Source: Bin87 sp034421995 (GTDB taxonomy: Bacteria; Chloroflexota; Dehalococcoidia; Lucifugimonadales; UBA3495). Taken from it: 12,953 nucleotides of DNA. The stretch covers positions 1 to 12,953 of the forward strand of contig DAOUJY010000039.1 in NCBI GenBank assembly GCA_034421995.1. The letters are read 5' to 3'. Below the pieces are notes generated by a model. The model saw only the letters and a list, made by a program, of their open reading frames with translations, made no database searches and was not told where the DNA came from. Positions 6,065-12,953 of this stretch are shown piece after piece; the first letter of the stretch is position 1; every line of letters starts with the position of its first letter. The translations under genes and the position numbers were made by a program.

Positions 6065-7918
6065 ATGGCGCCGCCGGACAACATCCCACTACGGAATGAA
6101 CCCATCTTGACCATCGCAAACTCCATACTCAATCAACATCCCGACCTGGACGACCAGCAATTGGCCGTCATCGGCCACCACACCGGTCCCGCCCTCGTCA
6201 TGGCTGGACCCGGTTCCGGCAAGACCGCCTGCATGTGTCTGCGCGCCCTGAACCTGCTCCTTCTCGGCCGAGTGGAGCCCCGGAACCTGCTGCTCTGCAC
6301 CTTCACCAGGGCCTCGGCGCTGGAAATGCGCCGTCGCCTCAACGCCGGGACCCAGGCCGCCGGATACGCCAAGGATCTTGCCGGGCTGCGGGTGACCACC
6401 ATTCACAGCCTTTGCCATCGCATCCTGGCCGAACTTGGGTCAGACGCCGGCGCAGACGCCTCGGCGCGCATCCTCAACGCCGGTCAGCAACTGGACCTGC
6501 TCAGTGCCGGTTACGACGCGATTTTCCTCCCGGATCAGGACGCGCTGGTCGATCACGGGTGGTCCGACCCCCAACGCATCGTGGCCGAAGCCCGCCGCTT
6601 TTTCGATCGCATCGCCGACGAGTTGATCGACCCGCAGCAGTTGATCGGCATCGGACACCCGATCCTGGAAGCGCTGGGACGGTGCAACCAGCGTTACATG
6701 GCGATGTTGAAACTTCGCGGCCTGATCGACTTCGCGGGGCTGCAAACCGGCGCCCACCGATTTCTGGAAAATCCCCGGGTGGCCCGACGCCTCGGCGGCG
6801 GCATTCATCACCTGCTGGTGGATGAATATCAGGACACCAACCCCGCCCAGCAGAGCATACTGTTCCGTCTCGCGGATGCCCACCGCAACATCTCCCTGGT
6901 CGGCGACGAGGATCAGCTCATCTACGCCTTCCGCGGCGCCAACCCCCATGGTTTCCAGAAGTTTCTGGACAGTTTCTCCGAGGTTCACGTCTTTGAGCTG
7001 ACGAGCAACTACCGCAGCCACCGCGATGTGGTTGCGACCTGCAACGCCTGGATCAATTCGTTCGACTGGAGTGGTTCCACCCCTGGCACAAGCGCGCTCC
7101 GAACATCGAGACGCATTACGCCACAGGCGGTTCATGCCGATGACGACCATCCCGGCGTCGTATCGGTCTCCGGCGCGAGTCAGGGCGATGAGGCCGTCCA
7201 ACTGGCCAGCCTGCTGCTGCGCCTGAAGGACCAGGACTTCATCGGCGGATGGCACGAGGTCGCAGTTCTCCTGCCCAGCGTGCGCGGAAAACGTGCGGAC
7301 CTTTACCACGACGTGTTGACTGAATTGAACATCCCGGTTTGCCGGGACCGCGCTCATGATGCCTTCGACCCTGTTGACAGCGCCGACGGAGTTACGTCGC
7401 GTGACCCGTACAACGCCGACAAACGGGCGGCCGGGGTCCTGCTGACCACCATTCACCAGGCCAAGGGCCGCGAATGGCCGGTGGTATGCACGGCGGGGCT
7501 CCACATCGCCGACCTTCGTCCGAATCAAATTGACCTACTCCTCGGCGGCCACTTTTCCGGATTGGAGGACCGCACAACACGCCGGTCCGTTGAAATTGAC
7601 CTGGTGCGCCAGTACTACGTGGCATTCACCCGAGCCCAGCGCCTGTTGGTCCTGTCCTGCGCCCGGCAACCGGACCGGATATTTCGACCGATCTGGGGAA
7701 ATGCGGTCCCATGGGAAGATACCGACCGGAGTCGTCTGTCCGGCCGGGGCAAATTCGTGGCTGAGACGATAGGGACACCTCTGGGGACACGTTCCTTCCC
7801 CAAACGGATCGTCGTACCAGCCCGGTCCACTCTGGTCGTTCGGATGAACTATCCCGACCCGCCTCTGCTGACCCCGCAGACCGAAGGGCACGGGCGCACC
7901 TCGGGTCCGCCGGCGTGA
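6065..7918 (+). CDS. UvrD/Rep-type superfamily 1 DNA helicase
   Basis: A 617-residue ATP-dependent helicase with all core SF1A motifs: Q-motif-like LDDQQLAVI (28-36), Walker A AGPGSGKT (47-54), motif Ia LLLCTFTRASALEM (75-88), Walker B VDEYQDTN (D253-E254), motif III GDEDQLIYAFRGA (from 280), motif IV LTSNYRSH (from 312), motif V TTIHQAKGREW (from about 461) and motif VI QYYVAFTRA (516-524). It is shorter than housekeeping UvrD, PcrA or Rep (usually about 670-730 residues), and the last 95 residues look poorly conserved, with no added nuclease domain visible. The ATG at 6065 lacks a clear ribosome binding site; coupling to the gene ending 26 bases upstream is likely. Pairing with a NERD protein points to a dedicated nuclease-helicase complex rather than general repair; that role is inferred. 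Confidence 0.93.
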   Translation: MAPPDNIPLRNEPILTIANSILNQHPDLDDQQLAVIGHHTGPALVMAGPGSGKTACMCLRALNLLLLGRVEPRNLLLCTFTRASALEMRRRLNAGTQAAGYAKDLAGLRVTTIHSLCHRILAELGSDAGADASARILNAGQQLDLLSAGYDAIFLPDQDALVDHGWSDPQRIVAEARRFFDRIADELIDPQQLIGIGHPILEALGRCNQRYMAMLKLRGLIDFAGLQTGAHRFLENPRVARRLGGGIHHLLVDEYQDTNPAQQSILFRLADAHRNISLVGDEDQLIYAFRGANPHGFQKFLDSFSEVHVFELTSNYRSHRDVVATCNAWINSFDWSGSTPGTSALRTSRRITPQAVHADDDHPGVVSVSGASQGDEAVQLASLLLRLKDQDFIGGWHEVAVLLPSVRGKRADLYHDVLTELNIPVCRDRAHDAFDPVDSADGVTSRDPYNADKRAAGVLLTTIHQAKGREWPVVCTAGLHIADLRPNQIDLLLGGHFSGLEDRTTRRSVEIDLVRQYYVAFTRAQRLLVLSCARQPDRIFRPIWGNAVPWEDTDRSRLSGRGKFVAETIGTPLGTRSFPKRIVVPARSTLVVRMNYPDPPLLTPQTEGHGRTSGPPA

Positions 7919-8736
7919 GGTTCCTCTACCGGCGACATGGGCCCGCCTTCCCCCCTCATGGATGCCGTCCACGAACGAAGGTCGGAGCTTGGTCAACGGG
8001 CTTCCGGTCGGCCGCGTTCCCGGCCAACCTACTGAAGCAATCTGCCGCGTCGCACGTAAGGAACTGAGCGCCGCCGATGATCATGTTGTCCTCGGTTGAA
8101 ATCCAACACCAACCCGAAGACATCAGCGCCGACACCATCCGCGTCGTCACCCCAGAGACCAGAGGGCCAGTGATCGACCCTGAAACCCGAGTTTGGCGTC
8201 AGGCGAGCGTGGTTCCCGGACCGAGTATCACAGTTTCGGCTCGCAGGCGACGTACGCGGCGCTTCCGTGCTCTCGTTCCACCACTGCCATCATCTCTCGA
8301 TACTCATCAACCTAATTCGCGCGCCGGTCATCGAACACCTCTTGAGGCCGTTCCGGATCTGGTTTGCCACCCTGGGGGCCGATATGGTCGGTTGGAATTG
8401 ACCAAAAGACCTTGCCGCCCAGACACCTGCAAAAGGCCGGTTTCTCACCGGCGCAACACCAGGCTACGAACGACTCCATGAAACGATCCTTCGCCGATGT
8501 TTGGCTCGGAGCACCGTCAACCGAAGCGCTCGATGGAACCGGAAGCCCGACGCAGGAATACACCTCAATGGGCGCGAATATACTCGTTCGATCGACATCA
8601 GGGTCGGCGGCCAACCGATCATGCTGGTAATGGATTCCCGACCGGAGGAACTGCGCGCACCGACGAACTTCAGGCTGCGGAACCCAGCAAAGTTGTACCA
8701 AGGCACGCCCCGAAGTTATCGGGCGCCACTTATCCG
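7919..8736. other. Convergent intergenic region, no supported gene
   Basis: About 820 bases lie between the helicase stop and the stop of the convergent lipoprotein gene. Open frames exist on both strands (for example 8312-8701 minus, VYSCVGLPVPSSASV; 8077-8481 plus), but none has a ribosome binding site, a recognisable domain or clearly better codon use than the competing frames. I see no rho-independent terminator for the helicase operon. A bulged stem (about 8707-8726) lies near the lipoprotein stop, without a U-tract. Confidence 0.5.
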
Positions 8737-10110
8737 TTATCTGCCGAAGGGAATCGGCGTGTCCGTTGGTCGCAACGGAACTTCGGGCTGACCGCCTGGC
8801 AAGATCGTGATTGTCTCGCCGTTGGGCGTTACCAAGACGTTCTCACCCGACAGTATCAAATTGGGATGCGTCCTTCCGTCGCTGGAGGAGTCTGTGGCCG
8901 GTGTGCAGGAATACACGTCGCGGTCATCAAAGGAATGCTGTCGTCTTTGATCCGAGGCGGCAACGTCATGATTGCACACGAGGTCGCCGTCGCGGAAAGC
9001 AGCGAAAACAGTGTCCAAACTCGTCGCGTGCCATTGCCCGTCCATGGGCCAGGTGATCGGCCCGAAATCCATCGGGACAAATCCCGCGCCGCCGGCGATC
9101 CGGTTGCGGTTGCGCAGGTCCTGGCCCCAGAAATAATTCCGTTCCTTTAAGCGGACCGTGACCAGCAGGTCGCCCGCCTCGATATTCACGTTGCTGCTGA
9201 CTTCAATTTGCACCCCCGGCCGCAGGGGTTCCAAATTCACATCAATCCAGAGTTCCGGGGCCGATGATCGGGAAACATCCGAAGATTCGGCTCGCGGCGG
9301 CTGTCCGTCGCTAGGCACCGCCGCCGCCCCTACGGACGATACGGCATCGCCCACTACTTCAAAGGGAATGGCGGCCAGGACGGCGCCCGCGCTATCCCGG
9401 TATTCGACGCTGTATTGCCCAGGCTCCCATCCGTCCGGTGGCGCGCCGGCGTTCAGATTGTCCATGCATCCCCGACCCCAGGAAGTCGAAAGCGAGAAAC
9501 CATCCGCCGTCTGCCTTCTTTCGATCGAAAACGGGCGCTCGTATCTCACCGAAGGCGCCCCGGGAACGCTCTTATCGATCAGACTCGTGGTCCCCTGCAG
9601 TCGGATGTTGCCAGCGGGACGGCAGTCGAACGCCACCACGGTGACAATCACGGGCGTATCGGGCTGAAACAGGGGCTCATGCTGGGGCAGCCTGCGAAAC
9701 GCGTCGTCGGCTTCGTCGAACATGGCGTCCGCGTTCAGTGAGCGACCTCCCGTGGCGGAAAAGTAGGGCTTGAGGTCTTCCATGCTTTGCGCGGCAAACA
9801 CCTTGGCGCCCAGAACCTGCGGCACGTAGGTGCGCCCGACCGGATTTTCCCTACCCGAGGCCGAGTCCCCAGACGCGGCGCCGACTCCAGCGGAGCGCTC
9901 GCCGGCGATCCTGGTCGCCCGGTCGGCGCGCCTGTCGTCCCGATCATCGCGTTCCCGTACAGGTGGCGAATCCGAACCGCAGGCCAGCGCCGCCAGGGCG
10001 ATCACCACGGCCAGCGCTGAGCACACGGCGGGGCGGACCCACGTCCTGGGAAATCTGAGGACCAGCGGAGCAAATGTCCAATATTGGTAAACGCGAGACA
10101 GGTCGGGCAT
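8737..10110 (-). CDS. Predicted lipoprotein of unknown function
   Basis: A 457-residue protein. The ATG at 10110 is preceded by AGGAGA at suitable spacing; an in-frame ATG six codons upstream has no such signal. A hydrophobic segment (residues about 28-43, AVCSALAVVIALAALA) runs into Cys44-Gly-Ser, so it is probably lipid-anchored, though the residue at -3 is Ala rather than the usual Leu. A charged, disordered linker (about 47-90, rich in Arg and Asp) follows, then two extracytoplasmic parts: about 95-240 (TPVIVTVVAFDCRPAG, GRGCMDNL) and about 265-457 (LLVTVRLKERNYFWGQDLR, DGDLVCNHDVAA, DVYSC). The four Cys may form disulfides. The tail is Pro/Thr-rich (LRPTDTPIPFG). It is the last gene of a three-gene minus-strand cluster, 39 bases after its neighbour. 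I do not recognise a catalytic motif. Confidence 0.8.
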   Translation of the reverse strand: MPDLSRVYQYWTFAPLVLRFPRTWVRPAVCSALAVVIALAALACGSDSPPVRERDDRDDRRADRATRIAGERSAGVGAASGDSASGRENPVGRTYVPQVLGAKVFAAQSMEDLKPYFSATGGRSLNADAMFDEADDAFRRLPQHEPLFQPDTPVIVTVVAFDCRPAGNIRLQGTTSLIDKSVPGAPSVRYERPFSIERRQTADGFSLSTSWGRGCMDNLNAGAPPDGWEPGQYSVEYRDSAGAVLAAIPFEVVGDAVSSVGAAAVPSDGQPPRAESSDVSRSSAPELWIDVNLEPLRPGVQIEVSSNVNIEAGDLLVTVRLKERNYFWGQDLRNRNRIAGGAGFVPMDFGPITWPMDGQWHATSLDTVFAAFRDGDLVCNHDVAASDQRRQHSFDDRDVYSCTPATDSSSDGRTHPNLILSGENVLVTPNGETITILPGGQPEVPLRPTDTPIPFGR

Positions 10111-10149
10111 CGGTTTCTCCTCATGCAAGCCGGGACGACGTACCGATCG

Positions 10150-11106
10150 TTAATCGAACCAGGCCACGCCCACCGCGTGAACCACCTTTCCCCGGCTCTC
10201 AATGACGTCCACTTCCAACTCGCCACCGTAGACGGTCCTGGTGTTCAGGAAGTCGTAAACCTGGTCGTAATCATCAGATGCTCTTTCCGCGGCCCGTTCG
10301 CTGGTGAACAGCAACACCGCCACGATGTTGGCGGAGTCCTGGTCACGCTCGCTGAGCGAGTAAGCAAGGGCCTGGCACCGGTCGATGCCCGGGCAGTCAT
10401 CGAACACGGGATGTACCATCCAACCGTCGCCGGTCTCGTCGAGCAGCTGTCGCATCCGACTGTCCGTCTCGGCAGCGAGGGAGCCCGTCCCGTCCTGCAG
10501 GTTCCGAAACACCTCCCGCGCCGCCTCGCGGCGGTTGGCCATGAACAGCATGCCTTCCGATTCGAAAAGGGCGATCACCGGCCATTCCCAGGTGCGCCCC
10601 TCCCACACCTCGTAACCGCGATATTCGCTGTCTTCGTAGCCCCATTCCTCGCTGAGTTCGTCTCTGATGTCGTCGAACTCGAAACCGCCGTCCATGACCA
10701 GCAGCCTGTTGCCACTGGCCTCATCGTGGGCCCACACGACCGTCTCGACTTCGTAAATGGAAAAGCCCAGGTCTTCCAGGTGGCTCCAGTTGGTTTCGAA
10801 GGCATCTCGGTAGTTATCCGGGGCCCGACCGCCCAGGATCTCGGATGCCTTCTGGATGTGGACCGCCGTGGAACCGGCCGGCACCAATCGCAACAACGAT
10901 GTGGGCGCGGAGGCGCCGCCCGCCCGAGACAAAAGTACAACCAGCCCGATCACTATCAGCACGGCCGCCAGGGATGCGCAAGCACCGACCACCAACCATC
11001 GGTAAGGAATGGTGAATCCAGCGAATCCGATTCTCCTCCTGACCTGAGGGTCCCGGCCCTCGTCATCGGGGGCAGCCGTGGGTTGAGAAGCGCCGTTTTC
11101 AGCCAT
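10150..11106 (-). CDS. Single-pass membrane protein with an acidic extracytoplasmic domain
   Basis: A 318-residue protein with a short cytoplasmic N-terminus (RRR at 23-25), one membrane segment at residues about 37-60 (WLVVGACASLAAVLIVIGLVVLL), and a C-terminal domain of about 255 residues predicted outside. Features are LVPAGSTAVHI just after the membrane, DNYRDAFETNW, the acidic FDDIRDELSEEWGYEDSEYRGYEVWEG, and paired Cys (DDCPGIDRC). I associate similar acidic EYRGYE-type proteins with uncharacterised Chloroflexota families, loosely like DUF3352; this is recollection only. A weak GGAG lies about 10 bases before the ATG. It is probably co-transcribed with the flanking secreted protein (gap 111 bases) and lipoprotein (39 bases). 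Function unknown; a sensor or envelope-complex role is possible. Confidence 0.8.
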   Translation of the reverse strand: MAENGASQPTAAPDDEGRDPQVRRRIGFAGFTIPYRWLVVGACASLAAVLIVIGLVVLLSRAGGASAPTSLLRLVPAGSTAVHIQKASEILGGRAPDNYRDAFETNWSHLEDLGFSIYEVETVVWAHDEASGNRLLVMDGGFEFDDIRDELSEEWGYEDSEYRGYEVWEGRTWEWPVIALFESEGMLFMANRREAAREVFRNLQDGTGSLAAETDSRMRQLLDETGDGWMVHPVFDDCPGIDRCQALAYSLSERDQDSANIVAVLLFTSERAAERASDDYDQVYDFLNTRTVYGGELEVDVIESRGKVVHAVGVAWFD

Positions 11107-11217
11107 ATGCCATCAATCTCCATCGATCCGATTGCTCGCGGCCCGGCCGCCCGAACCAAGGCGGTCCGGCTCCCCATGGATCGCGAACAAAGGCGAGTTC
11201 AAAACGGTCATGCCGTT

Positions 11218-11925
11218 TCATGCAGTACCGTTGATTCGAAGTGACTCTGTCTCTTCAACTCTAACCGGCACGCTCATCGAGCGCCCGATGAGCCGACCTT
11301 CGAAACGGCCTACTGCCACGACTTTATCGGTGGGGGTCTTGTTCGGAGAAAATGTCGCCTCTCCATCAGCCGGATGACGCTCCATTTGTCCATAATCGTT
11401 GGCTGGGGTATGCCAGGTGAAATGCTCACCAAGTTTTTCTTCGATCACCACATAGTTTGCCTGGACAGGCTCCCACCGGAGTTTGATGCTTTCTCCTTCT
11501 GCAATGTCCTTATAGGCAGGGGTCGCGAAATTGTCTGATCTGAATGAAGGAACTTCTTTCACGTCCACCGTCATGGGAGTCTCGAAATGGAAGGCCTCTT
11601 TGTTGGTGGCACACAACCATATCCGGGTATCTTCGTGCACAATCGTTCGATGAGAACCTACTTGGTCAACCTCCTCCCACTCACCCTCATCACCTACTCG
11701 CAATTCTGTCGACTTGACGTTATTGACAGCCCAGATCACGAGAATCTCGTCGCCTGGTTCATTCCGATTGCTTCCCCAAATGGGATACTCGTGCCAGAAC
11801 CCTGACACTTGAGCGGTGCGGCAGGGATCCGTTGCCTGGTTTTGAGCAGCGGCTCGCAGCACACTTGTGCTGCTTGCGAGGGCTACGATGGGGCCCAAGA
11901 AGGGTATCGAATTCCAGGACTTCAT
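11218..11925 (-). CDS. Secreted protein with two Ig-like domains
   Basis: A 235-residue protein. GAGGAGG lies 5-6 bases before the ATG at 11925. The N-terminus looks like a signal peptide (MKSWNSIPFLGPIVALASS...VLRAAA, cleavage near residue 27). Two repeats follow the bacterial Ig-like pattern GES.TLRW.V..A..V...G: the first, about residues 57-115, with GDEILVIWAVNNVKSTELRV, ending TRIWLCATNKEA; the second, about 140-210, with GESIKLRWEPVQANYVVIEE. These are beta-sandwich binding or spacer domains with no catalytic residues. It is the first gene of the envelope cluster and is led by a recognisable promoter. Base composition is visibly lower in GC than in the two downstream genes, which may mean separate acquisition. 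Substrate or partner unknown. Confidence 0.82.
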   Translation of the reverse strand: MKSWNSIPFLGPIVALASSTSVLRAAAQNQATDPCRTAQVSGFWHEYPIWGSNRNEPGDEILVIWAVNNVKSTELRVGDEGEWEEVDQVGSHRTIVHEDTRIWLCATNKEAFHFETPMTVDVKEVPSFRSDNFATPAYKDIAEGESIKLRWEPVQANYVVIEEKLGEHFTWHTPANDYGQMERHPADGEATFSPNKTPTDKVVAVGRFEGRLIGRSMSVPVRVEETESLRINGTA

Positions 11926-11976
11926 GGGAACCTCCTCACGACCGCAGGTGGCAGATTGCTACAGCCGCCGAGCCCG

Positions 11977-12027
11977 TGCATAAGCGCCATGAGGAGGCAC
12001 GGAGTGCCCCTGCTGTGTGCTTATGCA
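11977..12027. repeat. Nested inverted repeat in the leader of the envelope operon
   Basis: Outer arms TGCATAAGC (11977-11985) and GCTTATGCA (12019-12027) are perfect. Inside is a second hairpin, GGCAC (11996-12000) and GTGCC (12004-12008), with a GGA triloop. It lies about 50-100 nt upstream of the secreted protein's start and would be transcribed, so it could be an RNA structure. Confidence 0.65.
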
Positions 12028-12055
12028 GGACCGGCTGCCGTCAGCAGTCCGATGG

Positions 12056-12077
12056 GTAGAGAAGAGGGCTCCTCTAC
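12056..12077. repeat. Short inverted repeat in the leader (GTAGAG / CTCTAC)
   Basis: GTAGAG at 12056-12061 pairs with CTCTAC at 12072-12077. An alternative pairing, AGAGG (12063-12067) with CCTCT (12071-12075), has a 3-base loop. Both cannot form together. Confidence 0.4.
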
Positions 12078-12084
12078 GGCTGTA

Positions 12085-12117
12085 GCGCCGCTATGCTATA
12101 CCTAGCGTAGGCGGCGC
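12085..12117. repeat. Inverted repeat flanking the -10 box (GCGCCGC / GCGGCGC)
   Basis: Perfect 7-bp arms at 12085-12091 and 12111-12117 with a 19-base loop that contains the predicted -10 element. It could be an operator or a cruciform site, or could arise by chance in GC-rich sequence. Confidence 0.45.
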
Positions 12118-12122
12118 GTCAA
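12095..12122 (-). promoter_or_regulatory. Sigma-70-type promoter for the envelope operon
   Basis: On the minus strand, TTGACG (12122-12117) is followed after 16 bases by TATAGC (12100-12095). These match 5 of 6 and 4 of 6 consensus positions. Transcription would start near 12088, giving a leader of about 160 nt before the secreted protein gene. Confidence 0.55.
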
Positions 12123-12124
12123 CA

Positions 12125-12140
12125 GGCGGTTTTAGCCGCC
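12125..12140. repeat. Small inverted repeat upstream of the promoter (GGCGG / CCGCC)
   Basis: Arms of 5 bp around a 6-base loop (TTTTAG), immediately upstream of the -35 box. It is one of a run of inverted repeats between 11977 and 12298. Confidence 0.45.
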
Positions 12141-12173
12141 GCGCAGATCAATTTTCCGAGGTTTCATGAGTTG

Positions 12174-12192
12174 CGTAGGCGGGACGCCTACG
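12174..12192. repeat. 19-bp palindrome with GGA centre (CGTAGGCG-GGA-CGCCTACG)
   Basis: Perfect 8-bp arms with a 3-base centre. A half-site, GCGTAGGCGG, recurs at 12105-12114 and at 12173-12182. It has the same design as the palindromes in the left-hand transposase (arms around a triplet), but the sequence differs. Confidence 0.75.
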
Positions 12193-12264
12193 GCCATGAT
12201 CTAATTTTCAACCTGTAGTGATTGACCGGCTACGCCGCTGGCATAACAGTGGGTTTGAGCGAAT

Positions 12265-12298
12265 AAAAAACCATCGCCCGCTCAGGAAAGCGGGCGAT
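12265..12298 (-). terminator. Rho-independent terminator for the minus strand
   Basis: ATCGCCCGCT (12273-12282) and AGCGGGCGAT (12289-12298) form a perfect 10-bp stem with a 6-base loop. On the minus strand it is followed by GG and six T. It would stop leftward transcription before it reaches the envelope operon promoter. No minus-strand gene is evident to its right in this window. Confidence 0.8.
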
Positions 12299-12326
12299 TG
12301 CCGGTTCCGCCGTATGCCGAGCGGGA

Positions 12327-12746
12327 TTGGGCGACGAATTGCGGACAGGCGCAAAGGATCTGGATGCCCTCTGGCTACGGGCCTGTGAACTCCAGCCTGC
12401 CGCGGGCGACTCTGGCCGCCATCGGACTCCGACCAAGCGTGATCTCGCCAACCGAATCCAGGAACTGGAATCCGAGATCCAAATCCTCCGTGGCCAACTC
12501 GATAAGAGCGAAAGCAGGGATACCGAGTTCACTCCCGGCGCCCTGGCGTCAGGCAATCAACCCCGCGATTTGGAAGAGCAGCGTGACCGGGCGATCCGGC
12601 GTGCCGATGCAGCTGAGGCAAAGCTCGTGGCCGTGGCCGCAGAGCGTGATGCGCTATCAGCCGAAATTGAAGAGTTGAAACGAAATTTTCATGACGCGGA
12701 CTTGCGTGCATACGGCGCCGGTGAGCTGAACATGGCGGAAACCTAA
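12327..12746 (+). CDS. Coiled-coil protein of unknown function
   Basis: An ORF of 139 codons with a TTG start (MGDELRTGAKDLDALW if used). No ATG or GTG is available in frame after the stop at 12264-12266, so the true start is uncertain, or this is the tail of a larger broken gene. Residues about 38-60 (LANRIQELESEIQILRGQLD) and about 82-118 (LEEQRDRAIRRADAAEAKLVAVAAERDALSAEIEELKR) have clear heptad character, separated by a short break containing Pro and Gly. There is no signal peptide or membrane segment. It points toward the right edge. Codon use is coding-like. A role as a structural or scaffold protein, or a piece of a phage or mobile-element protein, is possible but unproven. Confidence 0.5.
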   Translation: MGDELRTGAKDLDALWLRACELQPAAGDSGRHRTPTKRDLANRIQELESEIQILRGQLDKSESRDTEFTPGALASGNQPRDLEEQRDRAIRRADAAEAKLVAVAAERDALSAEIEELKRNFHDADLRAYGAGELNMAET

Positions 12747-12752
12747 ACCGGC

Positions 12753-12932
12753 GTGCCCACGCGACCCTGCTGCAAAGTGACCAACAACGACGCCGGCGCG
12801 CTGGAACGCCCAGACATACCCCATTGGACCGGGATCAACAAAGACGGTTCCACCACAGCCTGCCATTTCAGCGCCAACGACGGCAGAATCCAACCCCGTC
12901 TTTGCAATCCCATGCTTTCCGAGGCTGATTGA
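12753..12932 (+). CDS. Short coding-like stretch in frame after the coiled-coil ORF
   Basis: A GTG-started frame of 59 codons (VPTRPCCKVTNNDAGALE, PDIPHWTGINKDGSTTACHF, RIQPRLCNPMLSEAD), ending in TGA at 12930-12932. It is in the same frame as the coiled-coil ORF, with a single TAA (12744-12746) and two further codons between. Third positions are mostly G or C, and the two competing frames look less protein-like. No ribosome binding site is visible before the GTG. It may be a separate small protein with four Cys, or the C-terminus of the upstream gene after a nonsense mutation. Family not recognised. Confidence 0.35.
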   Translation: MPTRPCCKVTNNDAGALERPDIPHWTGINKDGSTTACHFSANDGRIQPRLCNPMLSEAD

Positions 12933-12953
12933 GCACGGTTTCGATTTTGCAAA

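Noticed and set aside
6440..7528. A 362-codon minus-strand ORF.
   Set aside because: It lies wholly opposite the helicase gene, whose motifs are unmistakable.
8077..8481. Plus-strand ORF of 134 codons after the helicase.
   Set aside because: It has no ribosome binding site and no recognisable motif, it is Arg- and Pro-rich as random high-GC frames are, and a competing minus-strand frame is equally open.
8464..8706. A possible duplicated fragment of the lipoprotein gene, based on shared GCAGGAATACAC near 8552 and 8907 and a VYSC peptide in both.
   Set aside because: The shared run is only about 12 bases. Several such matches are expected by chance in 13 kb, and similarity does not extend on either side.
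10084..11244. A 386-codon plus-strand ORF.
   Set aside because: It is antisense to the membrane-protein gene, which has a membrane segment, sensible composition and operon context.
1..12953. CRISPR array, tRNA or rRNA genes.
   Set aside because: I found no regularly spaced direct repeats with unique spacers, no tRNA-like T-loop or acceptor pattern, and no rRNA signature by eye.

Overview
The window is a high-GC bacterial segment with an accessory-region character. I see no rRNA, tRNA or housekeeping gene to fix the taxon. The membrane and secreted proteins on the right (a single-pass protein with EYRGYEVWEG-type acidic sequence, an Ig-like GDEI..IWAV protein and a large lipoprotein) and the style of the decayed transposase remind me of Chloroflexota (SAR202 or Dehalococcoidia-like). 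That is an inference from memory, not a placement.

Left third (1-2683): a decayed DDE transposase gene runs off the left edge and ends at 1308. It is broken by at least five lesions. Three of these coincide with copies of one 17-bp palindrome (GTCCGCC-NNN-GGCGGAC). About 1.4 kb of mostly non-coding, probably decayed DNA follows. Its more AT-rich end (about 2260-2680) carries three adjacent hairpins and repeated GCAAAAATC-type motifs.

Middle (2684-7918): a 545-residue protein on the minus strand (tandem winged-helix segments and a C-terminal nuclease-like D...ExE...K region, resembling replication-relaxation proteins of mobile elements) is separated by 784 bp from a divergent two-gene plus-strand operon. 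The operon encodes a NERD-type PD-(D/E)xK nuclease-like protein and a compact UvrD/Rep-type SF1 helicase. A nuclease and helicase pair beside mobile-element genes and transposon debris is a reasonable candidate for an anti-plasmid or anti-phage module. This is the most interesting gene content in the window.

Right third (7919-12953): after about 0.8 kb without a convincing gene, three minus-strand genes form a likely cell-envelope operon (transcribed 11925 to 8737): a secreted Ig-like protein, a single-pass membrane protein and a lipoprotein. A recognisable sigma-70-type promoter (12095-12122) precedes it, with a leader of about 160 nt full of inverted repeats. A rho-independent terminator for the minus strand lies just upstream of the promoter. 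The right edge has a coiled-coil ORF and, in the same frame after one stop codon, a second short coding-like stretch.
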